A stretch of 64,000 nt of DNA from Claveliimonas bilis (GCF_030296775.1 NZ_AP027742.1:186001-250000), one strand, 5' to 3'; counted from the first letter of the stretch, positions 50,710-59,710 are shown. Notes: a model not told the origin generated them from the sequence alone. Numbers and translations: made by a program.

Positions 50710-51546
50710 ATGAAAAAGAGAAGCAGGATAAGCGCAGCTGGGACCGGTATCTTTACCATTCTTGGACTGGTTTACATCGCCCCCATACTGATCGTGCTTA
50801 TGAATTCCTTTAAGAAAAAAGTATATATCAACAAAGAACCCTTTACGCTGCCGATAGAAAAGACATGGAACGGCCTTGAGAATTATCTGACAGCCATTGA
50901 CAAGTACGAGCTGCTCAGCGCCGTGGGCTGGACGGTATTTATTACCGTTGGCTCTGTACTGGTGATCCTTGTGTGCACATCTATGTGTGCCTGGTATATT
51001 ACAAGGGTAAAGACAAAGTTTACAAAGCTTCTCTATCTGCTCTGCGTGTTCTCCATGGTAGTACCTTTCCAGATGGTGATGTTCACCCTGTCTCTGGTGG
51101 CGGACCGGACCAGGCTCAACACACCCTGGGGAATTATCATCATTTACCTGGGATTCGGGGCAGGACTGGCAGTCTTTATGTTCTGCGGCTTTGTAAAGTC
51201 CATCCCGCTGGAGATCGAGGAAGCGGCTCTTATCGACGGCTGCACGCCTCTTCGTACCTTCTTTTCTGTGGTGCTTCCTATTATGAAACCGACATATATA
51301 TCTGTGGGGATACTGGAAACCATGTGGATCTGGAATGACTTCCTCCTGCCATACCTCGTGCTGGACCTGAATGAATACAAGACCATATCCATTGCGATCC
51401 AGTATATGAAGGGAAGCTACGGACGGGTGGATATGGGCGCCATCATGGCGGCGCTGATCCTGGCGGTCATCCCGGTGATCATTTTCTATCTGTCCTGCCA
51501 GAAGCATATAATCAAAGGTGTGGCAGCAGGCGCAGTAAAAGGATAA
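50710..51546 (+). CDS. Sugar ABC transporter permease (MalG type)
   Basis: A 278-residue, six-helix permease with the EAA loop EEAALIDGCTPLRTFFSVVLP. Its start abuts the stop of the MalF-type gene, and AAAGGAGGTG lies upstream. With the binding protein it makes a CUT1 importer that needs an outside ATPase, probably the one at 38356. Confidence 0.93.
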   Translation: MKKRSRISAAGTGIFTILGLVYIAPILIVLMNSFKKKVYINKEPFTLPIEKTWNGLENYLTAIDKYELLSAVGWTVFITVGSVLVILVCTSMCAWYITRVKTKFTKLLYLLCVFSMVVPFQMVMFTLSLVADRTRLNTPWGIIIIYLGFGAGLAVFMFCGFVKSIPLEIEEAALIDGCTPLRTFFSVVLPIMKPTYISVGILETMWIWNDFLLPYLVLDLNEYKTISIAIQYMKGSYGRVDMGAIMAALILAVIPVIIFYLSCQKHIIKGVAAGAVKG

Positions 51547-51565
51547 ACTATAAAAAAGCAAAGAG

Positions 51566-51594
51566 AGGGCTGCCCGGTGGGGGCAGCCCTTTTT
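51566..51594. terminator. Terminator of the importer operon
   Basis: AGGGCTGCCC pairs with GGGCAGCCCT, followed by Ts. Its end coincides with the stop codon of the convergent bioY. Confidence 0.9.
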
Positions 51595-52192
51595 AAGAAA
51601 TTCCTGCATTTACTCGTTTCCAGAGCTCCGGACCGAGAATGACAGTCAGAATAATTTTTACAGAATCTCCTGCCAGATACGGAATGACGCCAATAGCTAA
51701 CGCGGCAGTAAAAGACAGCTCCATTTGAAATGAGAGCCAGTATGTACCGAATAAATAAAGGACAGCGGTTCCGGCGATCAGACCGATAGCATGAAAGATA
51801 CGGTTTTGCGGAAAATGATCTATGATAAGTCCGCCGATTATAGTAAGGAAGATAAAACCGATCAGGTATCCTCCGGTGGGACCGGCAAATTTGGCAAATC
51901 CTCCGGAAAAGCCGGAAAATACAGGAAGTCCGGCAAGCCCCAGAAGAAGGTAGATAATGTAACTTAAAGTAGCCTTCTTCCATCCTAGAAGATAGATACT
52001 GAATCCGATGACAAGATTTGTCAGCGTGATCGGTACAGGGCTGAAAGGAATGGGAATAGAAAGCGGTGCCAGAATACAGGTCACAGCTGTTATTAAAGCA
52101 GTCAGTACCATAGAACGCGTGGAAAGGCGAATGCTGCCTGGAGATGCTGTCTGTGAAGGGTGTTGTGGTAAGTCATCTGGTTTTTGAAACAT
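51593..52192 (-). CDS. bioY: Biotin transporter BioY
   Basis: The 199-residue membrane protein has about six helices and the BioY features PIPFSPVPITLTNL and GFSGGFAKFAGPTGGYLIGF. It is the substrate-binding subunit of an ECF-type biotin importer. AGGAGG precedes the ATG at 52192; the longer frame upstream covers the promoter and is not used. A BirA-type operator overlaps its promoter, so it should be switched off when biotin is plentiful. Confidence 0.93.
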   Translation of the reverse strand: MFQKPDDLPQHPSQTASPGSIRLSTRSMVLTALITAVTCILAPLSIPIPFSPVPITLTNLVIGFSIYLLGWKKATLSYIIYLLLGLAGLPVFSGFSGGFAKFAGPTGGYLIGFIFLTIIGGLIIDHFPQNRIFHAIGLIAGTAVLYLFGTYWLSFQMELSFTAALAIGVIPYLAGDSVKIILTVILGPELWKRVNAGIS

Positions 52193-52225
52193 AGCTACAA
52201 TCCTCCTGTAAAATACTTTATAAAA

Positions 52226-52254
52226 AGTATAAAAGAAGGAAAGTGAATTGTCAA
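52226..52254 (-). promoter_or_regulatory. Promoter of bioY
   Basis: On the - strand TTGACA (52249–52254), 17-base spacer, TATACT (52226–52231). Confidence 0.8.
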
Positions 52255-52279
52255 CTAAATAAAAAATGAAGTTAACAAT
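52247..52279. promoter_or_regulatory. BirA (biotin repressor) operator
   Basis: ATTGTCAAC (52247–52255), 15 bases, GTTAACAAT (52271–52279): an inverted repeat matching the known BirA form, placed across the -35 of bioY. Confidence 0.75.
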
Positions 52280-52376
52280 ATGAAGTGAGTGAAATGGTGA
52301 AAAAATATAAATTATCAGAATATTATTATACAATAAGAAAATTATAAATTAATTAAAATAAAAATAAAAAATAGTA

Positions 52377-52405
52377 TTGACAAATAAAAGGGGTGGTGCT
52401 ATTAT
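52377..52405 (+). promoter_or_regulatory. Promoter of the candidate large RNA
   Basis: TTGACA (52377–52382), a 17-base spacer and TATTAT (52400–52405). No protein gene starts within the next 900 bases. Confidence 0.7.
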
Positions 52406-52411
52406 AAAGTC

Positions 52412-53174
52412 AATCCAAAAGAAATCCAATAAACCAGATAAAAGTTATATATTAAATTTAATAAAATTTATTTCTGACGAGAAAGGAAATAAATAAAAAG
52501 TAATAAGTATAATATATAAATAATATCTGAAAAGGATTTCAAAATATATTTCATATGTTGGTGAGATATATAGAGCGGAAATAAAACGGAAGGAGGCTTA
52601 ATCCATTGGACAATTCAGAATTTCATAATCAGTATATCGGTGGTAAGGCAAATGAAGGTTCCCATAGAATAAGCCTTAATTATAGAGAAGCCGGTAAAAG
52701 TTTATAAAGGAAAAATCGGAGAGTATAATCACCGGTGTAAAGAGATTAAAATTTGCAGATATACTGAATAAATACCACGTAGATCAAAGATATTAGAGGA
52801 TGCGTGAAGAAGTATCGGACTAATATATCAGATTTATATCAGGGAGCTATATAAAATATATGTTATAGAAGGAATAGCTTAATAGCGTTACAGATTATAT
52901 AGTTATAATAAGGGATGAAGAGCTGTAACGGGAACGGTTATAGATATTATAATAACTCGGAAAATATTTTATATAGAGAATATGAGGGCGATATAAATAT
53001 ATGATTCAGGAATAAGAAATCCAGACTTTGAGAAAAAATCGAATAAAAGGAAAAAGGCAAGGGAACGCAATTAATCGAAAAATATCCTCCGAGATATAAT
53101 TTAAAATATGATAAAATTTAATAGAAAGCAGCCACTGTAAAAAAGTTTCAAGTATTTACGGTGGCTGCTTTTTT
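52412..53174 (+). ncRNA. Candidate ~760-nt structured non-coding RNA
   Basis: No long frame is open, yet the stretch has a promoter at one end and a strong terminator at the other. Helices seen by eye: 5'/3' closing helix 52450–52459 with 53114–53123 (10 bp); hairpin 52466–52474/52486–52494 (9 bp); hairpin 52544–52553/52562–52571 (10 bp, one GU); 52594–52600/52670–52676; TCAGTATATC 52629–52638 with GATATACTGA 52758–52767 (10 bp, long range); 52886–52893/52923–52930 enclosing a smaller hairpin; and 52956–52961/53088–53093. The size and ends-paired form resemble large ornate RNAs such as ROOL, GOLLD or OLE. Which class, if any, is unknown. Confidence 0.6.
53125..53174 (+). terminator. Strong terminator at the end of the RNA candidate
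   Basis: AGCAGCCACTGTAAA (53127–53141) pairs with TTTACGGTGGCTGCT (53155–53169) with one GU pair, then six Ts. Confidence 0.92.
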
Positions 53175-53258
53175 CTATGAAAATAGTCTCGGCACTATCT
53201 TGGGAGGTAAAATATCATTTTTCGCCATAAAATCCCCATTTTCCAATATATTTCTATT

Positions 53259-53287
53259 TTGACATTGACTATCCTATATGCTACACT
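53259..53287 (+). promoter_or_regulatory. Promoter of the TPR–acidic–AAA-like gene
   Basis: TTGACA (53259–53264), 17-base spacer, TACACT (53282–53287). Confidence 0.7.
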
Positions 53288-53335
53288 AAAAGAGTTAAAA
53301 TATATACAAAAGTAAACATTATTGAGGTGAGAATA

Positions 53336-56300
53336 TTGGATAAATATGAATATCGGGTTAAAACAGAGCAAATGCTCGAATACATGGAAAAGAGGCAGTA
53401 TAAAAAAGCCATGGAGATTGCTGACACGATCGACTGGCGAAGAGTAAAAAATGCTTCAATGCTTAATAATGTCAGCGAGATATACGAATACAACGGGGAG
53501 TACCAGAAGAGCAGAGACATTTTATTTGTCGCTTATGACCGCTCTCCTGGCAGTAGAAAGATCGTATATCGTCTGGGAATCTTGGCATTAAAGATCAATG
53601 ATATTGAAGAAGCTTCCGATTGTTATGAGGAATTTGTAAAGCTGGCTCCGAAGGATCCGAACCAGTATATATTAAAATATAAAATTTTGAAAGCACGGCG
53701 TGCGCCTGTGTCAGAGCAGATTGCTGCACTGGAGGACTTCAAAAAGGCAGAGTATGTGGAAAAGTGGGCTTATGAGCTGGCGAAGCTTTATGATGAGGCA
53801 GGTATGACAGCAGAATGTCTGGAAGAATGCGACGACCTGATTCTGTGGTTCAGCGAAGGAAAATACGTTTACCAGGCGATGGAACTGAAGATGAAATATA
53901 AGCCGCTGACACCGTTGCAGCAGGAGAAATACAATAGTATGGGCGGCCAGAAAACCGGCAGAAGAGAAATGGTAAGAGCGTCGGCAGAAGAGGATGTGAA
54001 GCCTCAGGAAGCGGAAGAGGAAATGCAGGATGAACTGGAAGAAGCGGAGGATTCCCTGGAACAGGAGGATATTCCGGAGGTAAAAGAGTCAGGCACTCTT
54101 TCAGAGGAGGAAGCTGCTACCAGGGAGATTCGTCTTGATGAACTTAGAGCGGCACAGGAAAAAGCTAAAGAGGAAATGGCAGCCAAGCCTAAGGAAAAAT
54201 CATCTATCCGCCAGACTGTAAAGGGAGCAACGCTCTCCGAGGCGCTGGCGAATGGCGTGCGTGTTGCAAAAGGACTGGATATAGAGGAAAAGGCCAGCAC
54301 AAAGCAGGATGAGGCGATGCGTATCACGGGTCAGATGAAGATAGAGGAAATTCTGGCAGAGTGGGAAGCAAAGCAAAAAGGCAATGCGGAGGCTATTGAA
54401 GAGCAGAGAAAGAAAGATGAAGAAAAACTGGCGCAGAGACGGCTGGAGGCACAGCGCCGCCGTGAAGAGGAAGCCAGAAGAATAGAAGAACAGCAGCGTG
54501 CAGCGGAAGAAGCCAGAAAAATTGCAGAGCAGAAAGCGGCGGAGGAGGCAAGGAGACTTGCGGAGCAAAAAGCCGAAGAGGAGCGCATTCTTGCAAAACA
54601 AAAGGCGGATGAAGAGAAGAGACTTGCGAAGCTGAAAGAAGAGGAAGAAGAAGCCCTTCTGGATCGGATCGCATCCGGAAAAGCAACGGAAGAATTTAAA
54701 GAAGCAGTAAGAAATGCAGTTGAACCGGAAGAAGAACCAGAAGAAGTAATCGAAGAAATGATCGAGGAGGAACCGGACGAGCCTGTGGAAGAAGTGGTTG
54801 AAGAAATCACTGAAGAGGAGATCGCAGAGGAAGAAGACGAACCGGAAGAGCCTGCAGAAGAAGTAATGGAAGAATCCGCTGCAGAGGAAATATTTGAGGA
54901 AGCGGACGAGCCGGAAGAAATGCTGAATGCAGAAGTGCAGGACGAAGAAGAAATTCCTGAAGAGAGTCAGGATATGAGCATGACAGCGGATCTTAGACAG
55001 CTGATGGCTGAATTGGAAGCAGAAGATCAGCCGGAGGATAAGGGCATGAATCTGGGAGGTCTTTCCATAGAAGAGCCTGCTGACGAAGAAGTTTCTGATT
55101 ATATCGGCGAAGAAGAGTCATATGATGAGGCGGACTATGATGAAGTAGATTACGACGAGTCAGGCTTTGAAGAGGATGATGGATTCGAAGGCGATGATGA
55201 CTTCGAAGATGAGGATGATTTCGAAGACGAATATGAAGATGAGTATGTCGAAGACGATTACGAGGATGAATACGAGGACGATTATGCCGACGAATACGAA
55301 GATGAATATGAGGATAATGACCTTGAAGATGATATGGATGACGACAGCTTCGATGAAGATGACTACAGCGACTATGATGATATAGAAGATGACGATTATG
55401 ATGATGACTTCTATGATGACGAGGAAGAGGAGACGAAACCGAAGAAGAAACAGCAGGAAGAGCTGGTGATCGAAGAGCCTACGGAAGAGGAGATCCAGAA
55501 GCGTATTAAGAAAGGCAAAGGCGGCGTTCCATTTGATACAGGATTTGTAGTGACAGGGCGTTATGATTTGAGCGCTACAAGTGAGATCGGTCTGAAGGCG
55601 GGACTTACAGAGGAGCAGAAACAGCTGTTTTCTTACTTTGTTCCGGTGCGTGGTATGAGTGAACAGATAGTAGAAGTTCTGGATAATGACCGCCGGGAGA
55701 GAAGAAACGGAACGTCGAAAGTTGGAAATATCCTTGTTATCGGACACAAAGGATCCGGTAAAACTGTTCTTGCGGTTGATATTGTCAAAGCAATTCAGAA
55801 ACAGCGTAACCTTAAACAGGGAAAAGTTGCCATTGTAACAGGAGAAGCCTTAAATAAAAAGGATATCCCTAATATCATTCAGAAGCTGAAAGGCGGAGCA
55901 ATTATCATTGAGAAGGCCGGAAAGCTGAATGCCAGAACGGTCCGTGATCTGAACATTCTGATGGAAAAGAAGACAGGAGAGCTTCTGTTTGTGCTGGAGG
56001 ATCAGAGAAAAGCGTTAGAACGGCTCTTCACTGCCAATCCGGAGTTTAAGAAGAAATTAACTTCTAAACTGGAGCTTCCGGTATTTGTTAATGATGAGCT
56101 TGTAACTTTTGGACAGACCTATGCTAAGGAAAACGGGTATAAGCTGGATGAGATGGGTATATTGGCACTGTACAGCAGAATTGATGTGATGCAGAGAGAA
56201 GATCATGCCGTGACGGTAGCTGAAGTAAAAGAGATTATGGATGCAGCGATTGAACATTCCCAGAAAGCGAATGTAAAGCATCTGGCAAGACGTATGTTCC

Positions 56301-56359
56301 GCAAGGGAACAGACGAATCAGACCGCATTATTTTGAAGGAAGACGACTTCAAAATCTAG
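53336..56359 (+). CDS. Giant TPR / acidic-repeat / P-loop ATPase protein
   Basis: TTG 53336, seven bases after GAGGTG, is the likely start (GTG 53327 is an alternative). The 1007-residue protein has TPR-like helices (about 1–200), a charged Ala/Glu/Arg coiled coil (about 330–440), a very acidic Glu then Asp/Tyr-rich stretch (about 450–700), and a C-terminal ATPase-like domain with P-loop GHKGSGKT near 803–810. The C-terminus somewhat resembles SpoVK/CbbX-type AAA modules. Function unknown; perhaps a scaffold that moves or remodels partners. It follows the candidate RNA directly. Confidence 0.78.
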   Translation: MDKYEYRVKTEQMLEYMEKRQYKKAMEIADTIDWRRVKNASMLNNVSEIYEYNGEYQKSRDILFVAYDRSPGSRKIVYRLGILALKINDIEEASDCYEEFVKLAPKDPNQYILKYKILKARRAPVSEQIAALEDFKKAEYVEKWAYELAKLYDEAGMTAECLEECDDLILWFSEGKYVYQAMELKMKYKPLTPLQQEKYNSMGGQKTGRREMVRASAEEDVKPQEAEEEMQDELEEAEDSLEQEDIPEVKESGTLSEEEAATREIRLDELRAAQEKAKEEMAAKPKEKSSIRQTVKGATLSEALANGVRVAKGLDIEEKASTKQDEAMRITGQMKIEEILAEWEAKQKGNAEAIEEQRKKDEEKLAQRRLEAQRRREEEARRIEEQQRAAEEARKIAEQKAAEEARRLAEQKAEEERILAKQKADEEKRLAKLKEEEEEALLDRIASGKATEEFKEAVRNAVEPEEEPEEVIEEMIEEEPDEPVEEVVEEITEEEIAEEEDEPEEPAEEVMEESAAEEIFEEADEPEEMLNAEVQDEEEIPEESQDMSMTADLRQLMAELEAEDQPEDKGMNLGGLSIEEPADEEVSDYIGEEESYDEADYDEVDYDESGFEEDDGFEGDDDFEDEDDFEDEYEDEYVEDDYEDEYEDDYADEYEDEYEDNDLEDDMDDDSFDEDDYSDYDDIEDDDYDDDFYDDEEEETKPKKKQQEELVIEEPTEEEIQKRIKKGKGGVPFDTGFVVTGRYDLSATSEIGLKAGLTEEQKQLFSYFVPVRGMSEQIVEVLDNDRRERRNGTSKVGNILVIGHKGSGKTVLAVDIVKAIQKQRNLKQGKVAIVTGEALNKKDIPNIIQKLKGGAIIIEKAGKLNARTVRDLNILMEKKTGELLFVLEDQRKALERLFTANPEFKKKLTSKLELPVFVNDELVTFGQTYAKENGYKLDEMGILALYSRIDVMQREDHAVTVAEVKEIMDAAIEHSQKANVKHLARRMFRKGTDESDRIILKEDDFKI

Positions 56360-56379
56360 AGAATAACGGAAACAAAAGA

Positions 56380-56422
56380 GAAAGAGTTTTGGCGATGTAT
56401 TTTGTCAAAACTCTTTCTTTTT
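56380..56422 (+). terminator. Terminator before glgB
   Basis: GAAAGAGTTTTG (56380–56391) and CAAAACTCTTTC (56406–56417) form a perfect 12-bp stem with a T-run. Confidence 0.9.
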
Positions 56423-56478
56423 GACAGGTAATAAAGTATAATGAAGCTATCACAAATTTAAGACGAGAGGGTGGGCTT

Positions 56479-58389
56479 ATGGGAAAAACAAAGACCGTAA
56501 AACCATATGAAATCGGAGAACTGGATCATTATCTCTTTGGACAGGGGAACCATTATGAGATATATAAGAAATTGGGGGCGCATCGGGTAAAGAACGGAAA
56601 AAAAGAAGGGATATATTTTGCAGTCTGGGCTCCCCATGCGGAAGAAGTCTCAGTGGTCGGAGATTTTAATAACTGGGATGAATCAGCCAATGTCATGGAA
56701 AGAGGAGAACCACTGGGGATTTATACCTGTTTTATACCGGATGTGCCGGAGTATGCTTTATACAAATATTGTATCAAGACATATAAAGGGGAATATATTT
56801 ACAAGGCAGATCCTTTTGCAAATTATGCAGAGCTTCGTCCGGGAACTGCCTCCAGAATTATTGATATCAGCGATATTTCCTGGTCGGATCAGGCGTGGAT
56901 GGAGCAGAGAAAGGCATGGAAGCATACAGAACAGCCTATGTCGATTTATGAGGTCCACATCGGCTCATGGAAAAAGCATCCTGACGATGAGGACGGTTTT
57001 TATAATTACCGGGAATTTGCGCGTGAGATTACGAAGTATGTTAAGGATATGGGATATACCCATATTGAGATTATGGGCATTGCCGAGCATCCCTTTGACG
57101 GTTCCTGGGGATATCAGGTGACAGGATATTTTGCTCCTACCTCCCGGTACGGAACACCTCAGGATTTTGCCTGGATGGTGAATTATCTTCATAAAAATAA
57201 GATTGGGGTTATTCTTGACTGGGTTCCGGCTCATTTTCCAAGAGATGCCCATGGTCTTGCGGACTTTGACGGTACGCCGACTTATGAATATGCGGATCCC
57301 AGGAAAGGGGAACATCCCGACTGGGGGACAAAGATTTTTGATTATGGAAAAAATGAGGTGCAGAATTTCCTGATCGCAAACGCATTGTTCTGGATAGAAG
57401 ATTTTCATGTTGACGGTCTGCGGGTTGACGCAGTTGCTTCTATGCTTTATCTGGATTACGGAAAACGCGACGGGGAATGGGTACCGAATAAATACGGCGG
57501 AAATAAAAATCTGGAAGCTATCGGATTTTTCAAACATCTCAATTCTGTTGTGCTGGGAAGGAACCCGGGAGCGCTGATGATCGCTGAAGAATCCACGGCC
57601 TGGCCCAAGGTGACGGGAAGTGTGGAGGATGACGGTCTGGGCTTCAGCCTGAAATGGAACATGGGATGGATGCATGATTTTACAGAATACATGAAGCTGG
57701 ATCCTTATTTCCGTAAAGGGGCTCATAACTTGATGACATTTGCCATGAGTTATGCATACAGCGAAAAGTATATTCTTGTATTGTCTCATGACGAGGTTGT
57801 GCATTTGAAGTGTTCTATGATCAATAAGATGCCGGGACTTGGATTTGATAAATATGCAAATCTGAAGGTCGGATATGCTTTTATGATGGGACATGCCGGT
57901 AAGAAACTGTTGTTTATGGGACAGGAATTTGCACAGCTTCGGGAATGGAGTGAGAAGAGGGAACTGGACTGGTTTCTTCTGGAGGAGCCGGAGCACCAGT
58001 ATATACAGAACTGGATGAGAGATCTTCTGCATTTATATAAACGAAACAAGGCCATGTATGAACAGGATGATACGTGGGAAGGATTTGAGTGGGTAAATGC
58101 AGATGATGGAGACAGAAGCATTTACAGCTTTATCCGTCATTCCAAAGGAAATAAGAAAAATCTGCTTTTTGTATGTAATTTTACACCTATGGCAAGAGAT
58201 GATTATCGTGTAGGCGTTCCGAGAAGAAAGCAGTATAAGCTGATCTTGAACAGTGATGATAAAAAGTATGGCGGAACAGGCGAGGAAAGACCACAGATCT
58301 ATAAGGCGAAAAAGGGTGAATGCGACGGAAGGCCGTATTCGTTTGCCTATAAGCTTCCGCCATATGGAGTGGCTGTGTTTGAGTTTTAA
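56479..58389 (+). CDS. glgB: 1,4-alpha-glucan branching enzyme
   Basis: The 636-residue GH13 enzyme has an N-terminal CBM48 (WAPHAEEVSVVGDFNNWD), the barrel motifs VILDWVPAHFPRD, DGLRVDAVASMLYLD (nucleophile Asp), IAEESTAWPKVT (acid Glu) and VLSHDEVVH, and a C-terminal beta domain. It adds alpha-1,6 branches to glycogen. No other glg genes are next to it. A hairpin terminator follows. Confidence 0.96.
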   Translation: MGKTKTVKPYEIGELDHYLFGQGNHYEIYKKLGAHRVKNGKKEGIYFAVWAPHAEEVSVVGDFNNWDESANVMERGEPLGIYTCFIPDVPEYALYKYCIKTYKGEYIYKADPFANYAELRPGTASRIIDISDISWSDQAWMEQRKAWKHTEQPMSIYEVHIGSWKKHPDDEDGFYNYREFAREITKYVKDMGYTHIEIMGIAEHPFDGSWGYQVTGYFAPTSRYGTPQDFAWMVNYLHKNKIGVILDWVPAHFPRDAHGLADFDGTPTYEYADPRKGEHPDWGTKIFDYGKNEVQNFLIANALFWIEDFHVDGLRVDAVASMLYLDYGKRDGEWVPNKYGGNKNLEAIGFFKHLNSVVLGRNPGALMIAEESTAWPKVTGSVEDDGLGFSLKWNMGWMHDFTEYMKLDPYFRKGAHNLMTFAMSYAYSEKYILVLSHDEVVHLKCSMINKMPGLGFDKYANLKVGYAFMMGHAGKKLLFMGQEFAQLREWSEKRELDWFLLEEPEHQYIQNWMRDLLHLYKRNKAMYEQDDTWEGFEWVNADDGDRSIYSFIRHSKGNKKNLLFVCNFTPMARDDYRVGVPRRKQYKLILNSDDKKYGGTGEERPQIYKAKKGECDGRPYSFAYKLPPYGVAVFEF

Positions 58390-58412
58390 AGAATATCAAT
58401 AAATCTTGTTCG

Positions 58413-58466
58413 GGCGGAGAAATACAGACCGTAAAAGGGAGGTTTATTTCTCCGCCTGAATTTTGC
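58413..58466 (+). terminator. Hairpin after glgB
   Basis: GGCGGAGAAATA (58413–58424) and TATTTCTCCGCC (58445–58456) form a perfect 12-bp stem; the tail TGAATTTTG is only moderately T-rich. Confidence 0.7.
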
Positions 58467-58498
58467 TGTTTGATAAAAGGGAAAGGAAAAGAAGAGAA

Positions 58499-59182
58499 AT
58501 GCGCCTTAGAAATATACCAAGAGCAGATCGGATTTTGAGTGAGCACCAAAAGGTAATTAAAAATGAAGCGGAGAAAAAAGGAAAATGGAGCATGGTCTTT
58601 GAAAATGAGCATCCGGTCTATGTAGAGATAGGGATGGGGAAAGGACAGTTTTTAACAACATTAGCGGAAAAGAATCCGGATAAAAATTATATCGGGATTG
58701 AGCGCTATTCCAGTGTTCTGCTAAGAGCAGTAGAGCGTCTTGATGCTATAGAGGAGAAACAGGGCGTGAAGCTGGAAAATATCCGCTTTATCTGTATGGA
58801 TGCAGCAGATGTGCCGGATGTGTTCGAAGAAGAAGAGGTGGCGGGAATTTATTTGAATTTTTCAGATCCATGGCCTAAAAAACGTCATGCAAGAAGAAGG
58901 CTGACTTCAAGGGAATTTCTGAAAAGGTATGAAAAAATACTCGATGAAGATGGGGTGGTGGAATTTAAGACGGATAATCAGGAGCTGTTTCAATTTTCCC
59001 TGGAGCAGGCTAAAGAGACTGGATGGAACTTAAAAGCCATAAGCTGGGATCTTCACCACGATAAAGAAATGTGCCGGGGCAATGTGATGACGGAATATGA
59101 AGAAAAGTTTTCTTCACAGGGCAATCCTATCTGTAAGATGACTGCAGCGCCGTCAGTCAAGGATAAAGGGATCTCTGCATAA
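58499..59182 (+). CDS. trmB: tRNA (guanine-N7-)-methyltransferase
   Basis: A 227-residue enzyme with VEIGMGKGQFLTTLAEKNP (SAM site) and NFSDPWPKKRHARRRL, diagnostic of TrmB. It makes m7G46 in tRNA. The start MRLRNIPRA at 58499 matches the family N-terminus, and purines precede it. Confidence 0.95.
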   Translation: MRLRNIPRADRILSEHQKVIKNEAEKKGKWSMVFENEHPVYVEIGMGKGQFLTTLAEKNPDKNYIGIERYSSVLLRAVERLDAIEEKQGVKLENIRFICMDAADVPDVFEEEEVAGIYLNFSDPWPKKRHARRRLTSREFLKRYEKILDEDGVVEFKTDNQELFQFSLEQAKETGWNLKAISWDLHHDKEMCRGNVMTEYEEKFSSQGNPICKMTAAPSVKDKGISA

Positions 59183-59217
59183 TATATAGAGAAAACAAAA
59201 AAGGGAGCCTTAGGCAT

Positions 59218-59355
59218 ATGGGACGAAGAAAATCTGGACGAAGAATGTCAAAGCTGTACTGCAGGCTGTATTGGATAAGAAAGAAAAGTCCCATGATCGA
59301 CTGCCTGCATAAATCTTTGGATGAAGTATACCGGATATTAAATTCCAAATGCTGA
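59218..59355 (+). CDS. Small basic peptide, 45 residues
   Basis: ATG 59218 follows AAGGGAG and encodes a 45-residue, Arg/Lys-rich peptide with three Cys, ending IDCLHKSLDEVYRILNSKC. It lies between trmB and the thioredoxin gene in the same direction. No family is recognised. Confidence 0.5.
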   Translation: MGRRKSGRRMSKLYCRLYWIRKKSPMIDCLHKSLDEVYRILNSKC

Positions 59356-59374
59356 CCGGCTGGAAAGGAAAGAG

Positions 59375-59689
59375 ATGCTGCATTTGACAGAGGGAAATTT
59401 CCAGGCTGAAGTAAATCAGGCAAAGTTTCCGGTGGTGGTTATGTTTTATGCTTCCTGGTGTCCAAAATGTGCAATGACGAAGCCAGTGGCAGAGGATATA
59501 GAGAAACGGTACCGGAAAAAAGTGAAATTTTGTGAAGTGGAAATTGAGGAATGTCCGAATTTGGCGGTGAAATATGGAGCGGATATTGTTCCGACTCTTG
59601 TAATGTTCAAAAACGGGACTGTAAAAGCAAGAATGCAGGGAACAGTAGGAGAAAATATATTGGAAAAGAGAGTCAGGGAGCTGCTTTAG
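59375..59689 (+). CDS. Thioredoxin-family protein (CPKC active site)
   Basis: A 104-residue thioredoxin fold with MFYASWCPKCAMTKPVAEDI, active site WCPKC instead of WCGPC, and the cis-proline loop DIVPTLVMFKNG. It should act in disulfide exchange in the cytoplasm. GGAAAGAG precedes the ATG; a terminator follows at once. Confidence 0.9.
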   Translation: MLHLTEGNFQAEVNQAKFPVVVMFYASWCPKCAMTKPVAEDIEKRYRKKVKFCEVEIEECPNLAVKYGADIVPTLVMFKNGTVKARMQGTVGENILEKRVRELL

Positions 59690-59710
59690 GGCGGCTCCTT
59701 CGTTTTTTTT
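59677..59710 (+). terminator. Terminator after thioredoxin gene
   Basis: GGAGCTGC pairs with GCGGCTCC, followed by CTTCG and eight Ts. Confidence 0.85.

Noticed and set aside
52606-52707. 33-codon frame from TTG with AGGAGG upstream, inside the RNA candidate
   Set aside because: The ribosome-site-like sequence lies in a predicted helix (52594–52600/52670–52676), the peptide resembles nothing known, and it covers a small part of a region otherwise full of stops. It remains a possible alternative reading of part of the stretch.
56421-56442. TTGACA and TATAAT before glgB as one promoter
   Set aside because: The spacer is only 10 bases, too short for a sigma-A promoter; the TTGACA is part of the terminator tail.
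56965-58032. 355-codon open frame on the - strand
   Set aside because: Antisense to glgB, which is intact with all catalytic residues.
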